Shown piece after piece: positions 1-8,162 of a DNA stretch of 40,938 nt. The position numbers were made by a program, and so were the translations under genes. How positions within the stretch are numbered: position 1 is the stretch's first letter; each line of letters starts with the position of its first letter. Location: NCBI GenBank assembly GCA_964593455.1, contig CAZQHK010000039.1, positions 1 through 40,938 on the forward strand, read 5' to 3'. Below the pieces are notes generated by a model. It was given only the letters and a program-made list of their open reading frames with translations, was not told where the DNA came from and did not search any database. The stretch is from CAZQHK01 sp964593455. GTDB lineage: Bacteria; Muiribacteriota; CAYSPT01.

Positions 1-25
1 ACTCAAAAGAACCCGTTGCGAAGAC

Positions 26-976
26 CTACGCTTTTCTCCAGTACTCCAGTATGTCTTTCAAGGTCTGATCGATCGAGAACTGCGGTTCCCACCCGGTCAC
101 CAGGCGGAACTTGGTGGAGTCACCGATCAAGACCGGCACATCCGAGGGTCGGAGTCGCAAAGGGTCGGTTTTGATCTCGATAAGCACGGTGCTCATCTCC
201 AGGAGCATGTCAAGGATCTCGCTGATACGGTAGCCTTTGCCGGTAGAGATATTGTAGACTTCGCCTCCCTTGCCCTTCTGCAGGGCCAGGATGTACGCCT
301 GGACGATATCCCGGACATCGGTAAAATCCCTGATGGCATCCATGTTACCGACACAGATCACAGGCGGTTTCAACCCCTTCTCGATATCCACTATCTGTTT
401 GGCAAAATCGGAGCAAACGAACACATCTCCCCGCCGCGGACCGGTGTGATTGAAGGCCCGGGTGCGCACCACGTCAAGCTTGTAACTCATGTGGTACTGA
501 TAACTTAAAAGGTCCTGTCCCACCTTGCTCACTCCGTAGGGGCTGAGCGGTCTGAGAGGATTGGTCTCCTTGATCGGCAGCTCATCCTCGTACACCATGC
601 CGTACTCTTCTGAGCTACAGGCGATCTGTATCCGGGGATTGAGACCCAGCTCACGCAACGCCTCGAAGACGTTCAGGTTACCGATGATGTTGGTTGTCAA
701 GCTCTCGGCCGGAGCGTGCCACGAAGTGGGTACAAAGCTCTGGGCGGCCAGGTGGAAAATCCAGTCCGGCTCGATCTTCTCGATAGCGGCCCGCATGGAC
801 GAGAGATCGCGGATATCACACTCGAATATTTTGATTTTTGACCCGAGATGCTTGATGTTGTCCATGGGGCTCCGCCAGCGACGGATGCCATACACCTCGG
901 TATCCGGCTGAGTCAACAAGTACTCGGCCAGATGGCTGCCCACAAAACCTGTAATACCGGTAATCAGTGCTTTCAT
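26..976 (-). CDS. GDP-mannose 4,6-dehydratase-like extended SDR (NAD-dependent sugar nucleotide epimerase/dehydratase)
   Basis: This is a 316-residue extended short-chain dehydrogenase acting on nucleotide sugars in the cytoplasm. The N-terminal GITGFVGSHL at residues 7-16 is the GxxGxxG NAD(P)-binding turn. CDIRDL near residue 53 is the adenine-contacting acidic motif, and YGVSK near 147 supplies the catalytic Tyr and Lys. NHTGPRRGD near 176 and the RDFTDVRDIV segment near 215 are typical of the GDP-mannose 4,6-dehydratase/GDP-6-deoxy-mannose reductase group, so it probably works in GDP-deoxyhexose synthesis for surface glycans. The length is normal for the family. Its ATG overlaps the stop of the upstream TPR gene by four bases, so the two are translationally coupled at the distal end of the heat-shock cluster. 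The exact substrate cannot be fixed from sequence; UDP-sugar epimerase is the main alternative. Confidence 0.9.
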   Translation of the reverse strand: MKALITGITGFVGSHLAEYLLTQPDTEVYGIRRWRSPMDNIKHLGSKIKIFECDIRDLSSMRAAIEKIEPDWIFHLAAQSFVPTSWHAPAESLTTNIIGNLNVFEALRELGLNPRIQIACSSEEYGMVYEDELPIKETNPLRPLSPYGVSKVGQDLLSYQYHMSYKLDVVRTRAFNHTGPRRGDVFVCSDFAKQIVDIEKGLKPPVICVGNMDAIRDFTDVRDIVQAYILALQKGKGGEVYNISTGKGYRISEILDMLLEMSTVLIEIKTDPLRLRPSDVPVLIGDSTKFRLVTGWEPQFSIDQTLKDILEYWRKA

Positions 977-2514
977 TCTTCTGCCTCCCTGGACTTGATG
1001 TCCGCCGGCACCTCAAGCGCTTTGGCCAATCCAGCTTTATCCACCAGCATTATATCGAACCGGGCGGCGGCTTCCACCGCACCGTCGGAATAGTCGGCGG
1101 CGGTAACCAAAACTCCGCCGGTAGAGCCGACGGCATCAATATTGGAACGCAGATTGGTCACGGCTATTTCTCCTACCACTCTCCCCCAGGCCCGCAAGTG
1201 AAACAATCGTTTGTATTTCTCATCCCGCCGCTCTATGAGCGCATCATATCCCGCTGTCGAAGGTATCTCCTCTTTAAGCATATAGCCTAGACGGGAAATT
1301 ACCTTCCTCCCGAGAGCTTGTATTTCTCCCAGGCCGAGCTCGGGAAAATCGTCGATATGCTTAATCTTCTCATCAAGGCTTTTGATGGGATTTTCCTCTA
1401 TCTGGGCCTGGCGTTCTTTATACCATGATTCGAACATCTTCTCGGCTAGCGTCAGGTTCAACTTTTGAAAACTGCCGAGTTTAGCCTGCACCGACGGGTA
1501 GTTTCTTTTACTGAACGCGTCCCGCCATTTGTCTTCCAGGGTTTCAATCTCACGGGGATCATAGGTCTTGAAGACGGCGTAGGAGTCTATGTACCTGAAG
1601 TTCGCTTTAATAAGCTGTTCCCAGTACTCTACCGACTTTATCCTTTTTTCGAGCTTATAATAGCACCAGGCAATATTAAACAACACGTCGCTGGCGCTCT
1701 GTATATCCATCTCCTTGGTTGAAGAGACGATGGATTCGAGAATGTCGATAGATTTTTCATACTCGTTTCTGTCCATATAGAAGAAACTCAACATGATTTT
1801 GCTGTTGTACTCGTAAAAGAAATCGAACCCGATCTCACTGGAAAGCTCGAAATTTCTCACCGAGCGTTCATGATTGGTGTCTTTGTAAAGATATCCCAGT
1901 ATCAGGTGGACAAAAGCGTTATCTTTGGAGAGTTCGAGGACTTTTTCCAGGTTCGAGATAGCTTCGTCTTTAGCTCCGTACTCCAGCTGTGAAAGGGCCA
2001 GGAAGAGACGGGTTTCCTGAAACTCACCGGCCAGCCCGAGGATATTATTAAAAATCTTGATGCCTTCCTGATAATTTCGGCCGGCTGCTAGAAACTGTCC
2101 CATGAGATACAACGCCTCAACATTCTCCGGTTCGTACAGGAGAATGATCTTCAGCTTCACGAACGACTCGTTAAACATGAACTTGCGATGATATAATTTC
2201 TGCAGAACCTTGTGCAGAACAATCTCGTCGGAATGCATCTTGTTGCCTAAGATGGCGAGCGTGTCCTCATACTCTTCCATTGCTTTATCGTAAAGCTTTT
2301 TCCGATAATAAATATTGCCCATATGCCAGTGGGCTTCGAAGTTCCCGGGGTTCCTACTCGCTTCTTCGGAAAAGACCTGCAACGCATTATCAAAGAGTCC
2401 TTTTTCTTCCAGCGTTTTACCGCGGTTAAACCTGGAATCAAAGGAAAAAAACACGAGCATACCCAAGCCGCCCGCCACGAGAGTCACCATCAGGAAAATT
2501 AAAATTAGTCCCAT
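973..2514 (-). CDS. Membrane-anchored TPR protein with a C-terminal degenerate Mrr-like (restriction endonuclease fold) domain
   Basis: The 513-residue product begins with one hydrophobic segment (about residues 2-25) and then a long helical TPR array (about 30-330), an arrangement like the LapB/YciM heat-shock and lipopolysaccharide-control protein. The last roughly 90 residues look like the core of an Mrr-type nuclease domain: LFHLRAWGR aligns with the QxKRW strand, GGVLVTAADYSDGAVEAA with the conserved GilvTts.fs..A region, and DIMLVDKAGLAKAL with the LiDg..L end. The catalytic Q-x-K is replaced by H-L-R, so I infer a non-catalytic binding domain. It lies between an Ig-like envelope protein and a sugar-nucleotide gene, which fits an envelope assembly role. 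TPR and membrane anchor are clear; the Mrr relationship is by eye. Confidence 0.8.
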   Translation of the reverse strand: MGLILIFLMVTLVAGGLGMLVFFSFDSRFNRGKTLEEKGLFDNALQVFSEEASRNPGNFEAHWHMGNIYYRKKLYDKAMEEYEDTLAILGNKMHSDEIVLHKVLQKLYHRKFMFNESFVKLKIILLYEPENVEALYLMGQFLAAGRNYQEGIKIFNNILGLAGEFQETRLFLALSQLEYGAKDEAISNLEKVLELSKDNAFVHLILGYLYKDTNHERSVRNFELSSEIGFDFFYEYNSKIMLSFFYMDRNEYEKSIDILESIVSSTKEMDIQSASDVLFNIAWCYYKLEKRIKSVEYWEQLIKANFRYIDSYAVFKTYDPREIETLEDKWRDAFSKRNYPSVQAKLGSFQKLNLTLAEKMFESWYKERQAQIEENPIKSLDEKIKHIDDFPELGLGEIQALGRKVISRLGYMLKEEIPSTAGYDALIERRDEKYKRLFHLRAWGRVVGEIAVTNLRSNIDAVGSTGGVLVTAADYSDGAVEAAARFDIMLVDKAGLAKALEVPADIKSREAEE

Positions 2515-2521
2515 TTTGCTG

Positions 2522-3574
2522 CTACTCGCCCGTCGTTTCCTTCTCCTCTGAATTAATCTGTTTGATTAAGCTTCTGATACGCCTGAGACGTTCCCTTTGC
2601 TCCGCATTGACCACGTGGTCAGAGCGGATCTCAAGTTCGCTACCGGTTTTACTTTCAGATACAGCCTGCCTGAAAACCCGCCTTTCGATTCCTGAACGAA
2701 CCGGAAGACGGCTCTCAGGAGGAGCCTGTGGCACGGTCATGGTTTTCTCAATTGCGGCCGGTTTCTTTTCCGGTACCGGTACGGCCGCCGTCTCTTTGCT
2801 GATAGAGAATTGGATCCGAGTCTCCACGTCGAGATAATCACCGTCCCGGGTGAACACCCCCGGTCCGACTGCCATAGTATAGTTAACATCCGGTACAAGC
2901 GGCTGGTCCGGAACAAACACGACCTCTTGGCCTTCGGCACCAGGCTGAATGTCACCCATAATGTTATCATGGCCGTCACTCAAGCGAACAGTGAAAAGAG
3001 TCAGACTGTCAGGCAATAGTTTCCGGTTGAACTTTAAAACTATCCGTTTTGGCGGAGCGGACATCACTGCCCCGTCGGCAGGACTACTCGATAGCAGGCC
3101 AAACTGCTTATTATTCGGTTCTGGTTCAAGCGCTTTTGGGCTCTTTTCAGCCGCAGTGCGAAATTGCCATGAAGTGACTCCTTTAATCGGGTTACCATTT
3201 CTCGAAGTCAATTCGTTGGTAAGGGTAAACGTATATTCAGTCCCGGGTTGAAGTGGATGATGAGGGATAAAATTGATACATTTCTCAGCGGCTTTATAGG
3301 AAAGCATTCCCGGAATTCTCCGGTCCTTTGCACGAAGGAAAGAACTAAAAATATGCACGCTTTCAGGGCGAAGTGCTTCCGAAAAATACGCTTTCAAGGC
3401 AACGGTAAGAGCAACATTATTTTGCCCGGGTCGAGGAATCATTTCAGTTAACGTTATGGACCCGGCCGGGCAAGCCAAACCTGTTAGATAGAAAAACATG
3501 ATGAATCCGGCGAAAAAAGGTTTTTGATAAAGGTGATTTAAGAATATCAGGAGTCTATTTCCCGGGTAAAACAT
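2522..3574 (-). CDS. Secreted protein with two bacterial Ig-like (Big_5/SbsA type) domains
   Basis: This is a 350-residue exported protein. An N-terminal hydrophobic stretch (about residues 12-38, ending near GLACPAGS) looks like a signal peptide or signal anchor. Two Ig-like repeats follow, each with the Big_5 pattern: an opening P.pgqnnVal....i.a.Fse.l and a closing L.pgteYtftl....... rdG.... The first repeat spans about residues 42-140 and the second about 158-258. The tail is Pro/Ala-rich and then strongly basic and helical (about 300-350). The start codon lies 20 bases inside the upstream DnaJ-like gene, implying coupled translation. Big_5 domains occur in S-layer and other cell-surface proteins. 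No enzymatic motif is visible and the specific role is unknown. Confidence 0.8.
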   Translation of the reverse strand: MFYPGNRLLIFLNHLYQKPFFAGFIMFFYLTGLACPAGSITLTEMIPRPGQNNVALTVALKAYFSEALRPESVHIFSSFLRAKDRRIPGMLSYKAAEKCINFIPHHPLQPGTEYTFTLTNELTSRNGNPIKGVTSWQFRTAAEKSPKALEPEPNNKQFGLLSSSPADGAVMSAPPKRIVLKFNRKLLPDSLTLFTVRLSDGHDNIMGDIQPGAEGQEVVFVPDQPLVPDVNYTMAVGPGVFTRDGDYLDVETRIQFSISKETAAVPVPEKKPAAIEKTMTVPQAPPESRLPVRSGIERRVFRQAVSESKTGSELEIRSDHVVNAEQRERLRRIRSLIKQINSEEKETTGE

Positions 3575-4625
3575 CGGACGCTATCCTTTCATGGAGTTGT
3601 GCCAGAGGGTTCCCGAATATCCTCCTGGCAGGTGAGATAGAGCCTGATTCATGCTCCTTTAAGCGGCGAAACAGGGCGCGCAAAACCGGCGTATCGCCTC
3701 CCGGTATCTCCGGAATGACCCGAACAAGAAGCGGGGCCTTTCTCAGTCCGCCACCATACTCCGTTATCAGTCCCAATCCTTTCAGGTGCAATACGGTTCC
3801 TGACTGGGTCCCGGAGTCCAATTTAACCGTTCTCCATCCCCAGGGAGTTGGTATCTCGATTTCTCCGCCGAGAACCGCTGTCGACAACGTGACCGGTAAA
3901 TCACACCAGAGCTCGCCGTTATTTATGAAGAAAGGCGACAGGTCCGTGAGCCGAAGCATGACATTGAGTGTGCCAGCCGCCCCTTCCCGGCTTCCATGAT
4001 GTCCCATTCCCGGCAGAGTTACTATTTTTCCGTCGGCGCCACCCGGCTGAATCACTACCGTGCACGACTCTGCTACCAGGATAAAACCGGTGCTGCCACA
4101 CGTACGACACGGTTCTCGCTTGTTTCCGGTTCCATGGCAGCACACACATGGCCGTAAAACTCCCTGAACGACATCACTGAACGCTACCTTACCGGTACCG
4201 GAACAGAGTGGACAGGCCACCGCTTCCCTCGTCCGGCAGTTGTTGCACCGGACACGGCGGCTGTAAACTACCATACGCTTGGTACCCTTCATGTGCTCGG
4301 CCAGCGTTATCTCCAGTGCGAGCTCTACATCCTCTCCCAGCTGGTCTTTTTGAAATCCCCTGGTGACCACGTCACCGCTCGTATCCCCTTCTCTAAGCCC
4401 GAAGCAATTATACTTCAAGCGGGACCCATCATCACTCAGGACCCGGTAGGCCTCGGCAATCTCTTTGAACCGCTCGGTGGCTTCCCGGTCACCGGAATTG
4501 CGGTCGGGATGAAAACGGCGGGCCAACCGAAGATAAGCCAGACGGACGTCACCGGAAGAAGAATCCGGTTTTAAACCGAGGACAGCATAGTAGTCCCGGA
4601 TTAACGGTTTCGTTCGTGGCTGCAT
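3555..4625 (-). CDS. dnaJ: DnaJ-type Hsp40 co-chaperone (J domain, zinc-binding region, C-terminal substrate domain)
   Basis: This is a 356-residue type I J-protein that would stimulate DnaK ATPase and present unfolded clients. The J domain occupies about residues 9-75, with the essential HPD tripeptide in RRFHPDRNSG. The zinc region has four Cys pairs: CNNC, CPLCSGTG, CVCCHGTG and CRTCGSTG. The first pair lacks the GxG that normally follows. C-terminal substrate-binding beta domains follow (VVIQPGGADG and later GGEIEIPTPWG are typical). The Gly/Phe-rich linker is short and poor in Phe. It follows hrcA directly, with no grpE or dnaK between, and overlaps the next gene by 20 bases. It could be a specialised paralogue rather than the housekeeping dnaJ, because it is divergent at the linker and first zinc pair. 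Confidence 0.9.
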   Translation of the reverse strand: MQPRTKPLIRDYYAVLGLKPDSSSGDVRLAYLRLARRFHPDRNSGDREATERFKEIAEAYRVLSDDGSRLKYNCFGLREGDTSGDVVTRGFQKDQLGEDVELALEITLAEHMKGTKRMVVYSRRVRCNNCRTREAVACPLCSGTGKVAFSDVVQGVLRPCVCCHGTGNKREPCRTCGSTGFILVAESCTVVIQPGGADGKIVTLPGMGHHGSREGAAGTLNVMLRLTDLSPFFINNGELWCDLPVTLSTAVLGGEIEIPTPWGWRTVKLDSGTQSGTVLHLKGLGLITEYGGGLRKAPLLVRVIPEIPGGDTPVLRALFRRLKEHESGSISPARRIFGNPLAQLHERIASDVLPGK

Positions 4626-4693
4626 CTACCAATATTCCTCACAACTATTCGTATGCTCCTGAAATTGCGCACGGTACCAGGTAAAGAAACAAG

Positions 4694-5743
4694 TCACTCC
4701 TCTTCATACTCACTCAAGACATTCCCGAGAATATCAGCCATCTCTTTTACCATGGCCATGGACCGTCCATATTCCATCCGTGTCGGACCAACCAGGGCCA
4801 CCGTTCCCACCGGCCGGTCTCCCATCTTGTAGGGAGCGGTAATAAACGTTAAAACTCCTGGATTACGTTTTCCTTCATTGCCGATGAGGACGCGGATACC
4901 AGTAAAATCCAGCCCCTCTTCCAGGATCTGAGAGATAACTTTTCTCTTCTCGAGAAACTCCATTATCGGCTGTATTTTGTCGATGTTTTTAAACTCCGGC
5001 TGTCGAAGAATATTGGTCAGGCCATCTATCTGGAGATTATCTTTGACAGTGAGGGCAAGGCTTTTGCGAAGGACCTTCAGACTTTGTATTAAGAGAACAT
5101 CGTATTGTTTTATACGGGAAAACTCATCTTTGAACTCTTTTTCCATAGCCTGATCGATCTCACTGATGGACATCCCCATTACCTTGGCCTTGAGAATGTT
5201 GGAGATTTCGTTAAGGTTGTCCTGGCTCATCACTTCTTCGACCGTGATGACATGATCCTCCACCAGTCCCGACTCCATGACCAGCACCACCATGACGTGG
5301 CAGCTGTCGATGGAAATAAGTTGGATATTCTTTATCCTGGACGATTTGAAACGCGGTTCGAGTATCAGGCTGGTGTACTTCGACATCTGGGCCAAGAGGT
5401 GATTGGCCTGCTTCAAGAGGTCTCTGAGCTGGCGCCGTTGTTGGCTGACATCATCAAGCGTTTTCTTCAATCGGCCTCGTTCATCTTCCGTGAGACGTTT
5501 CATTTTCATCAGGTAATCCACAAAGAAGCGGTACCCGTGAACGGTAGGAACACGACCGGCTGAAGTGTGAGGATGGCACAAGAATCCTTCATCTTCCAGA
5601 TCTGACATCTCGTTCCGGATGGTGGCCGGACTCAGGTTCAAAGCCGTGCATTTGGCAATAGTTCGCGATCCGATAGGACTGGCGGTTTTTATGTACTCCT
5701 GTACGATCGCCTTTAATATATCCTGTTTCCGGGATGTCAGCAT
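4694..5743 (-). CDS. hrcA: Heat-inducible transcription repressor HrcA
   Basis: HrcA binds the CIRCE operator and represses groE/dnaK-type operons, with GroEL acting as its folding modulator. The N-terminal winged-helix region (about residues 1-75) carries PIGSRTIAK, LSPATIRNEMSDLE and HTSAGRVPT, all diagnostic for HrcA. The central and C-terminal GAF-like domain follows, ending in GPTRMEYGRSMAMV and VLSEYEEE. The ORF extends to a TTG at 5761, but the ATG at 5743 is chosen because a GAGGGG ribosome site lies correctly just upstream of it and residue 1 then aligns with the family. The product is 349 residues, normal for the family. It sits downstream of groEL beyond a terminator-like structure, and its presumed target, a perfect CIRCE, is upstream of groES in this window. 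Confidence 0.97.
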   Translation of the reverse strand: MLTSRKQDILKAIVQEYIKTASPIGSRTIAKCTALNLSPATIRNEMSDLEDEGFLCHPHTSAGRVPTVHGYRFFVDYLMKMKRLTEDERGRLKKTLDDVSQQRRQLRDLLKQANHLLAQMSKYTSLILEPRFKSSRIKNIQLISIDSCHVMVVLVMESGLVEDHVITVEEVMSQDNLNEISNILKAKVMGMSISEIDQAMEKEFKDEFSRIKQYDVLLIQSLKVLRKSLALTVKDNLQIDGLTNILRQPEFKNIDKIQPIMEFLEKRKVISQILEEGLDFTGIRVLIGNEGKRNPGVLTFITAPYKMGDRPVGTVALVGPTRMEYGRSMAMVKEMADILGNVLSEYEEE

Positions 5744-5851
5744 GGCACAAAATCCCCTCAAATAATCATTTCAAAATATATCACAGCACTACCGGCCTAT
5801 CAACAGCTTCAACCGGAAGCCGCTACCTTTTCAGATCGGCTTTCCTCGATC

Positions 5852-5914
5852 AAAAAACTTGTTGTAACAACAAAGTCTCCGGAGCTCGGATCGCACGACC
5901 CGTACCCCGGAGAC
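5852..5914 (-). terminator. Composite terminator/attenuator between groEL and hrcA
   Basis: Reading the minus strand after groEL, an 8-bp stem formed by GTCTCCGG (5875-5882) and CCGGAGAC (5907-5914), with a pairing inner segment, is followed by a T-rich run. A second hairpin (TTGTTG/CAACAA around a three-base loop) is then followed directly by six T residues (5852-5857). A smaller stem, CCACTCG/CGAGTGG (5935-5953), lies just after the groEL stop. Together these look like a partial intrinsic terminator that would lower hrcA-dnaJ expression relative to groESL. No separate hrcA promoter was recognised in the remaining gap. Confidence 0.6.
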
Positions 5915-5975
5915 CTCGTTTATCATATCAGTTGCCACTCGAACAGCGAGTGGAACCTGTTGTCCTTTGTACGGA

Positions 5976-7631
5976 CTAGTACATACCACCCATACCGCCC
6001 ATACCGCCCATACCGCCGGGCATACCCATCCCGGCGCCGGGACCGGCCGCACTCTTATCTTCGGGCTTTTCAGTCAAAAGCACCTCGGTAGTCAGAAGAA
6101 TAGCAGCAATGCTGGCCGCGTTCTGGATAGCGGACCTGGTCACTTTGGCCGGATCCACGATACCGGATTTGAACATGTTGACGTACTCGCCGGTAGCCGC
6201 GTTCAAACCGTGGCCTTTTTCCAGCGTCTTCACATGTTCAACTACCACGGAGCCCTCCAGGCCGGCGTTAAAAGCAATCTGCTTCAACGGCTCTTCCAGG
6301 GCCTTCCTGACGATGGTTATACCGACTTCTTCTTCGCTGTTCTCACCCTTGATGTTTTTAAAAACCGGCAAGATATTGATCAGCGTAACACCGCCGCCGG
6401 GAACGATACCTTCCTCGACCGCTGAACGGGTAGCGGCCAGGGCGTCCTCGATGCGGGTCTTCTTTTCCTTCATCTCGGTCTCGGTAGCGGCACCAACCTT
6501 GATGACGGCCACACCGCCCACGAGTTTGGCCAAGCGTTCCTGAAGTTTCTCGCGGTCGTACTCCGAGTCGCTCCGGTCATACTCAGCCCTGATCTGGGAA
6601 ATCCGGTTCTTGATGTCGTCTTCATTACCCTTGCCCTCAACGATAGTGGTGTCTTCCTTGGAGATGTTGATCTTCTTGGCCTGACCCAGCATGTCGATGG
6701 TGGCGTTCTCGAGCTTCAAGCCGATCTCTTCCGAAATCTTCTTGCCACCGGTGAGGATGGCGATGTCTTCGAGCATGGATTTCCGCCTGTCGCCGAAGCC
6801 GGGAGCCTTGACAGCCACTGCCTGCAGCGTGCCGCGCAGCTTGTTGACCACCAGTGTGGCCAGGGCTTCGCCCTCGACATCCTCGGCGAGGATCAAAAGC
6901 GGTTTGCCGGTCTGAACGAGTTGTTCCAGAAGCGGCAGAAGATCTTTCATGGAGCTGATCTTGCCGTCCATGATCAAAATATAGGGATTTTCCAGGTTGC
7001 ATTCCATGCGCTCGGAATCAGTGACAAAATACGGGGAGATGTACCCCTTGTCGAACTGCATACCCTCCACGACGTCGAGGGTAGTATCGATTCCTTGCGC
7101 CTCTTCCACGGTGATGACTCCATCTTTACCGACTTTGTCCATGGCGTCGGCAATGAGTTCGCCAATCAGGGTGTCCCGGGCGGATATAGCGGCCACCTGG
7201 GTTATTTTTTCCTTGGTTTCGATGGGAACGCTGGCTTTCTTGATCTCGGCAACTACCTCGGTGGTGGCTTTCTCTATACCCCGCTTCATACTCACCGGGC
7301 TTACCCCGGCGATGGCGTTTTTGATCCCTTCGCGGATCATCGCCTGGGCCAGAATGGTAGCGGTAGTGGTACCGTCACCGGCCACGTCCTGTGTCTTGGT
7401 GGCAACCTCTTTCATGAGCTGGGCGCCCATATTCTCGAATTTATCCTCCAGGTCTATCTCCTTGGCGATAGTGACACCATCGTTAGTGATGGTTGGGGAT
7501 CCGAAGCTTTTATCAAGGATGACATAACATCCCTTGGGTCCGAGGGTTACCTTCACCGCGTCGGCCAGGACATTGATGCCTCTTTCGAGAGAATGTCTGG
7601 CATCCTCACGAAACTTAATCAATTTTGGCAT
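5976..7631 (-). CDS. groEL: 60 kDa chaperonin GroEL
   Basis: The large subunit of the GroEL-GroES folding chamber, cytoplasmic, ATP-driven. The product from the ATG at 7631 is 551 residues. Signatures include LGPKGCYVILDKSFGSP near residue 30, the ATP-site motif GDGTTTATILAQ near 85, AAVEEGIVPGGG-type sequence near 400 (here RSAVEEGIVPGGGV), and the flexible Gly-Gly-Met tail ending GGMGGMGGMY. A GTG nine bases further upstream is in frame but overlaps the AAGGAG ribosome site, so the ATG is preferred. It follows groES by 32 bases and is clearly co-transcribed. Regulation is by HrcA at the CIRCE upstream of groES. The sequence appears complete and canonical. Confidence 0.99.
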   Translation of the reverse strand: MPKLIKFREDARHSLERGINVLADAVKVTLGPKGCYVILDKSFGSPTITNDGVTIAKEIDLEDKFENMGAQLMKEVATKTQDVAGDGTTTATILAQAMIREGIKNAIAGVSPVSMKRGIEKATTEVVAEIKKASVPIETKEKITQVAAISARDTLIGELIADAMDKVGKDGVITVEEAQGIDTTLDVVEGMQFDKGYISPYFVTDSERMECNLENPYILIMDGKISSMKDLLPLLEQLVQTGKPLLILAEDVEGEALATLVVNKLRGTLQAVAVKAPGFGDRRKSMLEDIAILTGGKKISEEIGLKLENATIDMLGQAKKINISKEDTTIVEGKGNEDDIKNRISQIRAEYDRSDSEYDREKLQERLAKLVGGVAVIKVGAATETEMKEKKTRIEDALAATRSAVEEGIVPGGGVTLINILPVFKNIKGENSEEEVGITIVRKALEEPLKQIAFNAGLEGSVVVEHVKTLEKGHGLNAATGEYVNMFKSGIVDPAKVTRSAIQNAASIAAILLTTEVLLTEKPEDKSAAGPGAGMGMPGGMGGMGGMGGMY

Positions 7632-7663
7632 ATCTTTCACTCCTTCCTGTCAATAATTACTAT

Positions 7664-7960
7664 CTAGCTGCTTTCGATAATGGCAAGAATATCCTTCTCA
7701 CTGAGAATCAGATACTCTTCATCATTGATCGTGAACTCCGTGCCGGAGTATTTGGAGAAGATTACGATGTCTTTTGCTTTGATCTCCATCTCGACCCGCT
7801 CCCCGTTATCCAGGATACGGCCCTTACCAACAGAGATAACCTCGCCTTCCTGCGGCCGCTCTTTGTTGGCGGTGCCGGGCAGGACGATTCCTCCCTTTGT
7901 GATTTCTTCCTCAGCCTTTGGCTTGAGTACTACCTTGTCTCCAAGAGGTCTCAAATCCAT
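7664..7960 (-). CDS. groES: 10 kDa co-chaperonin GroES
   Basis: This is a 98-residue co-chaperonin that caps the GroEL ring. It has the family signature MDLRPLGDKVVLKP at the N-terminus, then a mobile loop (EEITKGGIVLPGTANKE, about residues 18-34) that contacts GroEL, and the later VIFSKYSGTEF and YLILSEKDILAII segments. The length is standard. The ATG is preceded by a strong GGGAGG ribosome site at eight-base spacing. It is the first gene of the groESL transcript and lies just downstream of the promoter and CIRCE operator. Confidence 0.99.
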   Translation of the reverse strand: MDLRPLGDKVVLKPKAEEEITKGGIVLPGTANKERPQEGEVISVGKGRILDNGERVEMEIKAKDIVIFSKYSGTEFTINDEEYLILSEKDILAIIESS

Positions 7961-7994
7961 GATACATTCCTCCCTTCCAATTATTTATTTGTTG

Positions 7995-8021
7995 TTAGCA
8001 CTCGTTTTAGTCGAGTGCTAA
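7995..8021 (-). promoter_or_regulatory. CIRCE operator (HrcA binding site)
   Basis: A perfect inverted repeat TTAGCACTC-N9-GAGTGCTAA matches the CIRCE consensus at every arm position. It lies between the -10 box and the groES ribosome site, where bound HrcA would block transcription. The cognate repressor gene hrcA is 2.3 kb downstream in the same cluster. Confidence 0.97.
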
Positions 8022-8022
8022 C

Positions 8023-8051
8023 AAGATACCTGATCAAATAGAGGGAAGCAA
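8023..8051 (-). promoter_or_regulatory. Sigma-70-type promoter of groESL
   Basis: On the minus strand, TTGCTT (8046-8051) is separated by exactly 17 bases from TATCTT (8023-8028). The CIRCE arm starts one base downstream of the -10 box, so the transcription start falls inside the operator. This is the classic arrangement of HrcA-controlled promoters. Confidence 0.85.
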
Positions 8052-8162
8052 CTTCATTTTCAGGGGTTTATAGGAATATAACTAACTATTCCTTCGTTTT
8101 TCTGCCAATATTACATATTCTCTAAGTATTTTCACATAAATAGCGGCTATCAAAAGCCCGGA

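Noticed and set aside
5976..6040. Short tandem repeat near the groEL 3' end
   Set aside because: It simply encodes the usual Gly-Gly-Met tail of GroEL.
6921..7667. Plus-strand 248-codon ORF opposite groEL
   Set aside because: It is the exact antisense of a canonical groEL, resembles no family, and is a frame shadow caused by codon bias.
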